Shown here piece by piece: positions 14,776 to 21,596 of a stretch of DNA of 21,596 nt. Each line of letters begins with the position of its first letter. The stretch's first letter is position 1. Position numbers and translations under genes: made by a program. The notes below the pieces were generated by a model. The model had not been told where the DNA came from. It did not search any database and was given only the letters and a program-made list of their open reading frames with translations. Source of the stretch: an uncultured Actinomycetes bacterium (GTDB lineage: Bacteria; Actinomycetota; Acidimicrobiia; Acidimicrobiales; RAAP-2); the NCBI GenBank assembly GCA_903830745.1, contig CAIKVF010000047.1, forward strand, positions 1-21,596, in the 5' to 3' direction.

Positions 14776-15939
14776 TTATTTAGCGATTATTGCGCTCGCT
14801 AGTTGACGTGCTTTGGCATCGTTCTCAAGAAGTTCATCAATCGAAGAAATGTCCGTTGGCACGTATTTATCCATGACGGAGCTAACGGTTTGAACAATCG
14901 ACTGCCATGTGATCATGCCTTGCAAGAACGCTTCAACACAGATTTCGTTCGCCGCACTCAGCCACGCTGGCGCAGCGCCGCCGTGACGTGCTGCGCTGTA
15001 GGCAAGATCAAGTGCAGGAAACGCAGATCTGTCGGGTGCTTCAAAGGTGAGCTCAAGTCCACTCGTGAAATCAAGTTTGCCCCACGCATGGTCAAGTCGA
15101 CCAGGCAGTCCTAAGCAGTACGCAATAGGAAGTCGCATGTCGGGCATCGAGAGCTGCGCTATTACTGATCCGTCAATGTACTCAACCATGGAGTGCACAA
15201 CTGACTGCGGATGTACAACAACATCAACGCGGTCTACTTCAACGCCAAAGAGTGCAGACGCTTCGAGCACTTCGAGACCTTTGTTCATGAGCGTCGAAGA
15301 GTCAATGGTTATTTTTGGACCCATTGACCATGTGGGGTGAGCCAGTGCATCGGCCTTAGTTACGACTGCGAGTCGGTCCTTGCTCCAACCACGAAAAGGG
15401 CCGCCCGATGCAGTGAGAATAATTTTCCTCACGTCTGGATACGGCTTTTGTGAAGTTGAGCTCGCTAGTGCCTGGTGAATTGCACAGTGCTCCGAATCGA
15501 TTGGAAGAATTACAGCGCCTGGAGTTTGGCGAACTTTCTCCACGAGTGGTGCTGCAGCGATTAATGATTCCTTGTTCGCAAGCGCTAGACGTTTTCCGGC
15601 GCTAAGCGCAGCCATTGTTACTGGTAGTCCGGCAAATCCCATAACAGCGTTAACAACAATGTCGGCGCTTGATGAAAGCACCTCTAGGCCTTTTGATCCA
15701 ACTTCAATCTGCACGTCGGGGCCAACAAGGTCTCTCAGTGCCGTGGCGCTTTGTTCATTGCTGACGCCAATGTGTCGAACATTGAACTCTTTAGCAATCA
15801 CGCTCAGCTCATGGACGTTTGTTCCGCCCGAAATAGAAACGAGCTGAAAGGCGTTAGGTTCACGACGAAGGACTTCAAGAGTCTGAGTTCCAATAGAACC
15901 AGTAGCCCCCATTAACGCAATGCTGCGAGATGGTGACAT
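14776..15939 (-). CDS. dxr: 1-deoxy-D-xylulose 5-phosphate reductoisomerase
   Basis: Dxr performs the first committed step of the MEP isoprenoid pathway, turning DXP into MEP with NADPH. The 387-residue protein has the NADPH-binding GATGSIG loop (11-17), ANKESLI (121-127), predicted metal ligands D148 and E150 in PIDSEH, LTASGGPFRGW (175-185), and E223 in NKGLEVLEAS. HPTWSMGPKITIDSS (201-215) and HPQSVVHSMVE are also typical. The ATG lies two bases after the cdsA stop, with GAGG five bases upstream. In Mycobacterium tuberculosis a membrane protease gene (rip1/rseP) separates dxr from ispG; here it is missing. Confidence 0.97.
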   Translation of the reverse strand: MSPSRSIALMGATGSIGTQTLEVLRREPNAFQLVSISGGTNVHELSVIAKEFNVRHIGVSNEQSATALRDLVGPDVQIEVGSKGLEVLSSSADIVVNAVMGFAGLPVTMAALSAGKRLALANKESLIAAAPLVEKVRQTPGAVILPIDSEHCAIHQALASSTSQKPYPDVRKIILTASGGPFRGWSKDRLAVVTKADALAHPTWSMGPKITIDSSTLMNKGLEVLEASALFGVEVDRVDVVVHPQSVVHSMVEYIDGSVIAQLSMPDMRLPIAYCLGLPGRLDHAWGKLDFTSGLELTFEAPDRSAFPALDLAYSAARHGGAAPAWLSAANEICVEAFLQGMITWQSIVQTVSSVMDKYVPTDISSIDELLENDAKARQLASAIIAK

Positions 15940-15941
15940 CG

Positions 15942-17252
15942 CTACCTCAGTTGAAGGATGTGCGCTAGGTAGTACATCGTTGGCAGCGCGAAGAGCAGAC
16001 CATCAACGCGGTCAAGAATTCCACCCATACCCGGCAAGATGTGTCCTAGGTCTTTAACACCAAGAGTTCGCTTGACCATTGACTCGAAGAGGTCGCCCAT
16101 TGGAATTACGAACGAAAGTACTAATCCAACTTCGAAGCCATGTAGCGCAGACCAAGGACTGATCATCGGAAGAATAATGAGCCCCGACAAAAGTGTCATT
16201 ACAAGCGCACCAACAAAACCTTCAATGGTTTTATTAGGTGAAAGATCTCTGTTGAGTGGACGGTGACCTAGCCAACGTCCAATGAAGAGTGCGCTGGTGT
16301 CATTAGTAACCGTGAGGATGATTGCACCAAGCAGATACGCCAGTCCGTGCTTGTCAGAGAAACTGATTGGTGAGATGAGTAGCAAAGCGTACGAACCAAA
16401 GACGCCAATCCAGGCGTAGACAAATACTGTTGCACCAATACCATCGAGAACATCGATTGTATTTTTTGCGTTCATGTACCAAATAAAAGCGAAGAAAATA
16501 AGTAGCACTGTGATTGTGCCAATGGCTCCTTGGCCCTTGTTGTACACAGATATTGCAAGCAGCGTCGTGGCGCCAATTCCGAGCACGGTCGCTGGATGTG
16601 CTCCAGCCACACGAAGCGCTGCGTACGCTTCAGCAGTTGCGAATGCCAAAATGACAAGCACCAAGAACGCAACTGGAAGAGTTCCTGCGCTGAAGACAAT
16701 GATCGCAAAGATTCCCATTGCTAGTCCGGTGAGCGTTGCTTTCACAATGTTGCTTTGTGCTTTAGCGCTTCGAACCGCACGCCCAGCAAGTGGGTTGTCG
16801 GTAATTGTTCGCCTAGTGCGGTGAGCACGCACCGGCGCTGGTCGAGGAGCTTCATCAAGAATCTCTTCTTCAGCTACTGCCTCTTCTTCGACAACAAACT
16901 CCCAGGGGCGAGCATCTTCAGTTTTTGCGTCACCAGCGAGCAAAGAGGCATCAAACTGATCTTCGTGCGCTACCCAGTCAGCTTCACCTTCACGCCATGC
17001 GGGTGCAGGAATTTGTGACCAAGGATCATCGTTTTCTGCAGCTTCTCTAGCCACAACGATTGGAACCGCACCAGTAGGAGCGTCAGTCCAGTGAGGAAGG
17101 AGTGTTTGTTCGTCAATGAGCGGAGCATCTGGAGCGATTTCTTCAGCAATCTCTGCGCCAGTAATCGTGACACGAGAGTCAGTGGTGCTCACCACTGGTA
17201 GTTCCCCAGTGGGTTCATCGTAAAACGGTGTGTTCTCGTCCTCAGACCTCAA
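15942..17252 (-). CDS. cdsA: Phosphatidate cytidylyltransferase (CDP-diacylglycerol synthase) with long acidic N-terminal extension
   Basis: CdsA makes CDP-diacylglycerol from phosphatidate and CTP in the membrane, feeding phospholipid synthesis. I start at TTG 17252, since AAGGA lies five bases upstream; the frame is open further up, but only inside frr, and this start overlaps frr by 11 bases. Of 436 residues, the first 165 or so are hydrophilic and acidic, with two similar motifs, EPTGELPVV (about 13-21) and APTGAVPIV (58-66). About eight membrane segments follow, then SPNKTIEG (338-345) and the family signature SMVKRTLGVKD...PGMGGILDRVD (391-417). The signature usually has PGHGG; here Met409 replaces His. 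The extension has no recognised domain and might be a cytoplasmic interaction region. Confidence 0.92.
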   Translation of the reverse strand: MRSEDENTPFYDEPTGELPVVSTTDSRVTITGAEIAEEIAPDAPLIDEQTLLPHWTDAPTGAVPIVVAREAAENDDPWSQIPAPAWREGEADWVAHEDQFDASLLAGDAKTEDARPWEFVVEEEAVAEEEILDEAPRPAPVRAHRTRRTITDNPLAGRAVRSAKAQSNIVKATLTGLAMGIFAIIVFSAGTLPVAFLVLVILAFATAEAYAALRVAGAHPATVLGIGATTLLAISVYNKGQGAIGTITVLLIFFAFIWYMNAKNTIDVLDGIGATVFVYAWIGVFGSYALLLISPISFSDKHGLAYLLGAIILTVTNDTSALFIGRWLGHRPLNRDLSPNKTIEGFVGALVMTLLSGLIILPMISPWSALHGFEVGLVLSFVIPMGDLFESMVKRTLGVKDLGHILPGMGGILDRVDGLLFALPTMYYLAHILQLR

Positions 17253-17811
17253 GAAGTTCCTTTTCCTTTTGGCCGAGCAACGTATCAACGACCGCAACTT
17301 CATCTTGGGTCATCTTGTCCAGCACTTTTTCAAGGCGTTCAATCTCGTCCTTTGGAAGACCGTGTTCCTTCTCCAAGGTTTCGAGTTCTTGACGAGCGTG
17401 ACGGCGTACACCACGAAGGGCAACTTTTCCGTCTTCGGCTTTACCTCGAACAATCTTCACGAATGAAGTACGACGCTCTTCAGTTAGAGCTGGGAATGCG
17501 AGTCGAATTACTTGACCATCATTTGATGGGTTGAGTCCGAGGTCAGCATTGGAAATAGCTTTTTCGATCGCAGCCATTGCACCCTTGTCGAATGGTGAAA
17601 CAACAAGTAGACGTGGTTCTGGAACAGAGAAGTTTGCGAGTGCCTTTAGCGGCGTGTCAGTTCCGTAGTAGTCAACCATCAGACCTTCAACAAGGACAGA
17701 AGAGGCGCGGCCAGTTCGTACAGTCGCGAACTCGCTCTTCACGTGCTCGAGGGCCTTAGCCATACGCTCACGCGTATCTTCCATTACTAGTTCAACTAGT
17801 TCGTTATCCAT
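17242..17811 (-). CDS. frr: Ribosome recycling factor
   Basis: RRF, 189 residues, works with EF-G to split post-termination ribosomes. The three-helix bundle shows in FATVRTGRASSVLVEGLMVDYYG, followed by the beta-domain part LLVVSPFDKGAMAAIEKAI, NPSNDGQVIRLAFPALTEERR, and the C-terminal helix. Its ATG shares a base with the pyrH stop (TAATG), and its end overlaps the cdsA start by 11 bases, so three genes in a row are coupled. Confidence 0.97.
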   Translation of the reverse strand: MDNELVELVMEDTRERMAKALEHVKSEFATVRTGRASSVLVEGLMVDYYGTDTPLKALANFSVPEPRLLVVSPFDKGAMAAIEKAISNADLGLNPSNDGQVIRLAFPALTEERRTSFVKIVRGKAEDGKVALRGVRRHARQELETLEKEHGLPKDEIERLEKVLDKMTQDEVAVVDTLLGQKEKELLEV

Positions 17812-18521
17812 TACTTCACCAGCGTACCGACGGGCTCGCCGTCAAGTGCGCGACCAAGGTTTCCCTTAGCCATAAGGTCAAAGACACGTAGTGGCAAGTT
17901 GTTGTCCTTGCAGAACGTAATAGCGGTCATGTCCATGACGCGTAGATCCTTTGCGATCACTTCATCAAAAGAAATTTCAGTGAACTTCGTTGCGTTCGGA
18001 TTCTTGCGAGGGTCTTCAGAGTAGACACCATCAACGCCGCCGTGTGTTCCCTTAAGAACAATGGAAGCTTCGATCTCTGCTGCGCGCTGTGCTGCTGGAG
18101 TGTCTGTCGTGAAGTAAGGGTTACCCATTCCCGCAGCGAAAATTACAACTCGACCTTTTTCAAGGTGTCGAACTGCGCGACGTCGAATGTACGGTTCTGC
18201 AACCTGGTCCATGTTGATTGCTGACATCACACGAGTTGGACGGCCGTGACTTTCAATTGCGTCTTGCAGAGCAAGTGCATTGATGACAGTGCCGAGCATT
18301 CCCATGAGGTCAGAGTTGGCACGGTTCATTCCAGCCATGGCACCAGTAGCGCCACGCCAAATGTTTCCGCCGCCGACAACCACAGCAAGTTCAAGTCCAC
18401 CGCGAGCCATAGCACTCGAAATCTCGCGCGCTAAAAAGTCAACGGTCGATGCATCGATTGTCTCGTCACTCGCTTCAGAAGCGAGCGCCTCACCCGAGAG
18501 TTTCAGGACGAGTCGACGCAT
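17811..18521 (-). CDS. pyrH: Uridylate kinase (UMP kinase)
   Basis: PyrH, 236 residues, phosphorylates UMP to UDP and belongs to the amino-acid kinase family. [10 protein letters not shown] (7-16), [11 protein letters not shown] (about 47-57), [21 protein letters not shown], and [20 protein letters not shown] are all family markers. The ATG has AAAGGA shortly upstream and lies ten bases after the tsf stop. Placement between tsf and frr is one of the most conserved bacterial gene orders. Confidence 0.97.
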   Translation of the reverse strand: MRRLVLKLSGEALASEASDETIDASTVDFLAREISSAMARGGLELAVVVGGGNIWRGATGAMAGMNRANSDLMGMLGTVINALALQDAIESHGRPTRVMSAINMDQVAEPYIRRRAVRHLEKGRVVIFAAGMGNPYFTTDTPAAQRAAEIEASIVLKGTHGGVDGVYSEDPRKNPNATKFTEISFDEVIAKDLRVMDMTAITFCKDNNLPLRVFDLMAKGNLGRALDGEPVGTLVK

Positions 18522-18531
18522 ATATTTTCCT

Positions 18532-19323
18532 TTAGCTTCCGATTACAACCTGAGCATACGCAGTGATACTTGCGCTGCCGAGGAACTGCTGAATTGACTG
18601 CTTTTCGTCCTTAACGTACGACTGTTCAACCAAGACACGCTCTTTGAACCAGCCATTGAGGCGGCCTTCGATGATCTTTGGAAGAGCCGCGTCAGGCTTG
18701 CCTTCGTTACGAGAAATTTCTTCCACGGTCTTGCGCTCAGAGTCAATGTCAGCCTGTGGCACATCGTCACGGTTGAGGTACTGAGGCTTAGCGAATGCAA
18801 TGTGCACAGCAACTTCGTGCGCAACTTCGTCACTGCCGTCTTTTACAACAACAGCAACCGCGTTAACACCGCGACCTGACTGGAGGTGAATGTAGGTGTC
18901 GATTACTTCGCCAGCTTTTGCTTCGAGGCGGTAGACGCGACCAACTGAGATGTTTTCCTTCAGCGTTGTCAACAGATTCTCGATGCGGTCCTGGAATGAA
19001 GCAACTGCCCCCTCACCGTCAGCACAAACAGCAGCTGCGATTTCGTCAACGATTGAAACAAACTGTTCAGACTTTGCAACGAAGTCAGTTTCGCAGCGCA
19101 TTTCAACAATCGCAGCAACGTTTCCGTTGCGCACTACTGAAACAGCGCCTTCGCCAGCTTCACGGTCTGCACGCTTTGCAGCAGATGCAAGTCCATTTAC
19201 TCGCAACCACTTGGTTGCTTCTTCCATGTCGCCGTTAGTCGCCTCAAGCGCCTTCTTGGCATCCATCATTCCAACGCCGGTTGACTGGCGCAGTGTTTGT
19301 ACGTCTTTAGCAGTGATAGCCAC
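18532..19323 (-). CDS. tsf: Elongation factor Ts
   Basis: EF-Ts, 263 residues, is the nucleotide exchange factor of EF-Tu. The N-terminal UBA-like part has [20 protein letters not shown] (12-31), and the core has [12 protein letters not shown] with the TDFVA motif that contacts EF-Tu. The C-terminal subdomain ends [19 protein letters not shown]. The start is GTG with AAGGAG six bases upstream. It follows rpsB by 31 bases, the usual pairing. Confidence 0.97.
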   Translation of the reverse strand: MAITAKDVQTLRQSTGVGMMDAKKALEATNGDMEEATKWLRVNGLASAAKRADREAGEGAVSVVRNGNVAAIVEMRCETDFVAKSEQFVSIVDEIAAAVCADGEGAVASFQDRIENLLTTLKENISVGRVYRLEAKAGEVIDTYIHLQSGRGVNAVAVVVKDGSDEVAHEVAVHIAFAKPQYLNRDDVPQADIDSERKTVEEISRNEGKPDAALPKIIEGRLNGWFKERVLVEQSYVKDEKQSIQQFLGSASITAYAQVVIGS

Positions 19324-19354
19324 TGGGATCTCCTTAAATCTGAAAGTTAATTAA

Positions 19355-20155
19355 TTAAGCGACTGGCTCAGCAGCGACTTCAACAGCCACTTCTGGAGTT
19401 GCTTCAACTGGTGCTTCAACAGCAGCAGCAACTGGTGCAGCTGGTGCCTTTGTAACTGCAGGACGGTTCGCACGGATGTAGCGACCTTCCGTTACAGCGT
19501 CAGCCATCAAACGGCATAGTAGACCTACACCGCGAATAGCGTCGTCGTTACCAGGAATTACGTAGTCAATGATGTCTGGGTCACAGTTAGTGTCCACAAC
19601 AGCAACAACTGGAAGTCCGAGCTTGCGAGCTTCAGTAACCGCAATGTGTTCCTTCTTTGTGTCAATTACGAACACAGCGTTTGGAACCTTGTCGATTGTT
19701 GAGATACCACTCAAGTTTCGGTCGAGCTTTTCGAGTTCACGTGAGTGACGAAGTGCTTCACGCTTTGGCATTCCTTCAAAGTCACCAGCACGTTGCATAG
19801 TGCGTAGTTCCTGAAGACGCTTCACGCGGCCTGAGACGGTTGAGAAGTTTGTAAGCATTCCACCGAGCCAGCGCTGGTTAACGAATGGCATGCCACACGC
19901 ATTAGCGAAGTCCTCAACAGGACCCTGGGTCTGCTTCTTGGTGCTCACGAAGAGAATTGTTCCGCCGTCAGCGACGAGGTCACGCACGAATGCGTAAGCA
20001 ACCTCAATACCGCTCAGGGTCTTACGAAGGTCGATTAGGTAAATGCCGTTTCGCTCACCAAGGATGAAGCGACGCATTTTTGGGTTCCAACGACGGGTCT
20101 GGTGCCCGAAGTGCACGCCCGAGTCAAGTAGTTCCTGCAGAGTGACGAGTGCCAC
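19355..20155 (-). CDS. rpsB: 30S ribosomal protein S2
   Basis: S2, 266 residues, is a late-binding small-subunit protein. It shows [20 protein letters not shown] (5-24), [23 protein letters not shown], and [19 protein letters not shown]. The end is an Ala/Val/Glu/Pro-rich tail of about 35 residues beyond the conserved part. The frame is open 23 codons further upstream, but the GTG at 20155 has AAGGA seven bases before it and gives [10 protein letters not shown], the normal S2 start. The gene leads the rpsB-tsf-pyrH-frr-cdsA run and is preceded by a 128-base spacer with hairpins. Confidence 0.97.
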   Translation of the reverse strand: MALVTLQELLDSGVHFGHQTRRWNPKMRRFILGERNGIYLIDLRKTLSGIEVAYAFVRDLVADGGTILFVSTKKQTQGPVEDFANACGMPFVNQRWLGGMLTNFSTVSGRVKRLQELRTMQRAGDFEGMPKREALRHSRELEKLDRNLSGISTIDKVPNAVFVIDTKKEHIAVTEARKLGLPVVAVVDTNCDPDIIDYVIPGNDDAIRGVGLLCRLMADAVTEGRYIRANRPAVTKAPAAPVAAAVEAPVEATPEVAVEVAAEPVA

Positions 20156-20194
20156 GATAATTTCCTTCCGTTCGGTTACTAGATCCAAGTGGTG

Positions 20195-20260
20195 CACCGC
20201 AGAACGGTGACCGTACGAAACCACAGGGATATTTCTCGTGCTTTCCCATTGTGGGAGAGC
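20195..20260 (-). promoter_or_regulatory. Two hairpins in the xerC-rpsB spacer (candidate rpsB leader)
   Basis: The first hairpin pairs 20252-20260 with 20240-20248 (eight pairs, one mismatch, 3-base loop). The second pairs 20195-20199 with 20205-20209 round five bases. Neither has a T-run after it, so they do not look like terminators. They may belong to an rpsB leader; S2 represses its own mRNA in E. coli. I find no convincing promoter in the spacer. Confidence 0.35.
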
Positions 20261-20283
20261 CAGTCCATGTTAGTCGCTTGGAA

Positions 20284-21216
20284 CTACCCCCGAGGATGGG
20301 TCTGGCGATGGACCTTTTGCAGGCGTGATTTAGAAACGTGGGTATAGAGCTGGGTGGTCGTCAGGCTTTCGTGGCCCAGTAATTCTTGAACAACTCGAAG
20401 GTCGGCTCCACCTTCTAATAAATGAGTCGCGTAGGTGTGGCGAAGGGCGTGGGGATGAATGTGACCCATGGCAACTCGGTTATCGAGAATTCTGCGCACG
20501 TCTCTCGGTCCTAGGCGACTGCCGCGGCGATTAAGGAAAAGAGCATCTTTTGGAGAATCAGGAGTCGCCACTACATCACGGGCATCTTTCACCCATTCTT
20601 TTATGGCCTTAAGTCCTTGATCATGGAGCGGAACAATTCGTTCTTTTCGACCTTTACCGAGTACTCGTAGTAGTCCTTGCTTGAAATCAATACTCGTTGT
20701 ATTTAGCCCACAAAGTTCACTGACGCGAAGACCTGCTCCATAGAGCACTTCACAGACAGCTCTATCTAATAGAGCGAATTTGTCGTCGCCCCAGTCAACG
20801 TCCAGAAGATTTTCTAATTGCTCACGCACAACAATCTTTGGAAGCTGTGCATTTGGTTTTGGAGCAGAGAGACGAGCAGCGGGACTTTCATCAAGATGCT
20901 TTCGCTCAACGAGCCACGTGAAGTAACTACGAAGCGACGCTCTCCTTCTCATAATCGAAGTTCGCTCATCGCCGCGTGACGTCATGAAGGCTAGATATTC
21001 ACGCAAAGTTCGTTTCGTGATTTTTTTGAAGTCCGAATGCTTGTTCTCCTCGGCCCATTCAATGAACTGCTCGATGTCACTGATGTAGGCACGAAGCGTT
21101 GCTTCAGAGCGGTTCTTCGTCTGAAGGGTCGCTACAAAGCCCTCAAGGAGCCAGGGGCTCTTGGCCCGTGCTGTTTTTTGTGATCCCGACACATAAACAA
21201 GGCTACCGAGCGTCAT
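20284..21216 (-). CDS. xerC: Tyrosine recombinase XerC
   Basis: This 310-residue protein is a tyrosine recombinase, most likely the XerC that resolves chromosome dimers with XerD at dif. An N-terminal SAM-like DNA-binding domain (about 21-105) precedes the catalytic domain with R164 (GAGLRVSEL), K188 (GKGRKER), H256 and R259 (HALRHTYATHL), H282 (LLGHESLTTTQ), and nucleophile Y291 (LYTHV). All six catalytic residues are present. Adjacency to rpsB matches Mycobacterium xerC, favouring XerC over XerD or a phage integrase. The first 20 residues are not conserved; the ATG at 21216 has no good ribosome binding site and lies in a long inverted repeat, so the true start is uncertain. A GTG at 21192 is an alternative. 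Confidence 0.9.
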   Translation of the reverse strand: MTLGSLVYVSGSQKTARAKSPWLLEGFVATLQTKNRSEATLRAYISDIEQFIEWAEENKHSDFKKITKRTLREYLAFMTSRGDERTSIMRRRASLRSYFTWLVERKHLDESPAARLSAPKPNAQLPKIVVREQLENLLDVDWGDDKFALLDRAVCEVLYGAGLRVSELCGLNTTSIDFKQGLLRVLGKGRKERIVPLHDQGLKAIKEWVKDARDVVATPDSPKDALFLNRRGSRLGPRDVRRILDNRVAMGHIHPHALRHTYATHLLEGGADLRVVQELLGHESLTTTQLYTHVSKSRLQKVHRQTHPRG

Positions 21217-21247
21217 TGCCTGATGCCGTGACCTCGGTAGGCTTGTT
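21196..21247. repeat. 15-bp inverted repeat spanning the xerC start and the divergent intergenic region
   Basis: The arm 21196-21210 pairs with 21233-21247 at 14 of 15 positions across a 22-base centre. Four more pairs form inside (21229-21232 with 21212-21215) past one bulged base. On the xerC mRNA this makes a long hairpin in which two bases of the ATG are paired. As DNA it is a large imperfect palindrome between xerC and the response regulator gene, so it could instead be an operator serving both. Confidence 0.75.
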
Positions 21248-21266
21248 GTATTCCTAAGGAGAACCC

Positions 21267-21596
21267 GTGCCTCGCATTTTGATTGTTGAAGATGACGACC
21301 ACATTCGTTCTGCGCTTCGCCTCATGTTCGAAGGCGAAGGCTTCGAAATAGACGATGCCCCAAGCGGCGAAGTCGGCGTGGCGATGTTTACTCGCATGGC
21401 GAGCGACGTCGCAATTGTTGACATCATGTTGCCCGGAATGTCTGGGTTTGAAACGTGCAAACAAATTCGTGAAGTGAGTGACTGTCCAATAGTGATTGTC
21501 TCTGCGAGAGATCAGACTGCGGACGTTGTCTTGGGACTCGAATCAGGCGCTGATGACTACGTAACAAAGCCGTTCATCCCTGAAGAACTACTGGCA
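21267..21596 (+). CDS. Response regulator, receiver domain (C-terminus beyond right edge)
   Basis: A GTG at 21267 preceded by AAGGAG five bases upstream opens a 110-codon frame that runs off the right edge. The protein starts MPRILIVEDDDHIRSALRLM and is a complete-looking receiver domain: acidic pair D9-D10, phosphoacceptor D52 (VDIMLPGMSG), S79 (IVSARD) and K101 (DDYVTKPF). The sequence style, including GLESGADDYVTKPF, fits OmpR/PhoB-type regulators, so a winged-helix DNA-binding domain probably follows, but it is outside the window. The gene is the only one on the plus strand here and diverges from xerC with a 50-base gap. A partner kinase is not seen. Confidence 0.93.
   Translation, partial: MPRILIVEDDDHIRSALRLMFEGEGFEIDDAPSGEVGVAMFTRMASDVAIVDIMLPGMSGFETCKQIREVSDCPIVIVSARDQTADVVLGLESGADDYVTKPFIPEELLA

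Noticed and set aside
17253-17303. 17-codon upstream extension of cdsA
   Set aside because: It is entirely within frr, and the TTG at 17252 has a well-placed AAGGA.
20156-20224. 23-codon upstream extension of rpsB
   Set aside because: The GTG at 20155 has a well-spaced ribosome binding site and gives the usual S2 N-terminus; the extension covers the leader hairpins.
21196-21247. Inverted repeat near xerC as a dif recombination site
   Set aside because: dif sites have about 11-bp arms round a 6-bp centre. Here the arms are 15 bp with a 22-base centre, and no dif-like core is seen.
21213-21464. Minus-strand open frames opposite the response regulator
   Set aside because: The plus strand encodes a receiver domain with all key residues and a good ribosome binding site. 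The antisense products have no recognisable features.

Overview
The window is a dense, almost entirely minus-strand housekeeping region of a bacterial chromosome. Gene order and protein features point to Actinomycetota: an RG-rich IF2 linker and PNPase tail, YlxR between NusA and IF2, dxr and ispG beside cdsA-frr-pyrH-tsf-rpsB, and xerC next to rpsB. Base composition looks near half G+C, modest for the phylum, spacers are very short, and the prolyl-tRNA synthetase is the short archaeal/eukaryal-like type. I therefore infer a streamlined, probably aquatic lineage, perhaps Acidimicrobiia. That placement is inference, not proof.

Transcription of the main block runs from high to low coordinates. 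From right to left: a response regulator gene on the plus strand, cut by the right edge (21267-21596), diverges from xerC. Then come rpsB-tsf-pyrH-frr-cdsA (ribosome, elongation, UMP kinase, ribosome recycling, CDP-diacylglycerol synthesis), dxr-ispG (MEP isoprenoid pathway), proS, rimP-nusA-ylxR-infB-rbfA-truB-ribF (ribosome maturation, antitermination, initiation, tRNA pseudouridylation, flavin cofactors), and rpsO-pnp. A strong intrinsic terminator at about 2000-2043 closes the block. Beyond it lies a large YfhO-like membrane protein gene, also on the minus strand, which runs off the left edge.

Most junctions overlap or are a few bases apart, so translational coupling is likely. The longer gaps hold regulatory sequence: a good promoter and hairpin-bearing leader before rimP, a possible promoter and two-hairpin leader before rpsO, structured RNA between rpsO and pnp, a perfect 9-bp inverted repeat before infB, hairpins before rpsB, and a long inverted repeat across the start of xerC. 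No stretch over 300 bases lacks a gene. I found no tRNA, rRNA, CRISPR array, insertion sequence or phage gene.

I see no undescribed multi-gene system. The observations most worth checking are small: ylxR appears to lack any standard start codon and to begin at ATA with a perfect Shine-Dalgarno sequence; the xerC start codon sits inside a long hairpin; several translation genes have structured leaders that may be autoregulatory; and CdsA has a long acidic N-terminal extension plus a substitution in its family signature.
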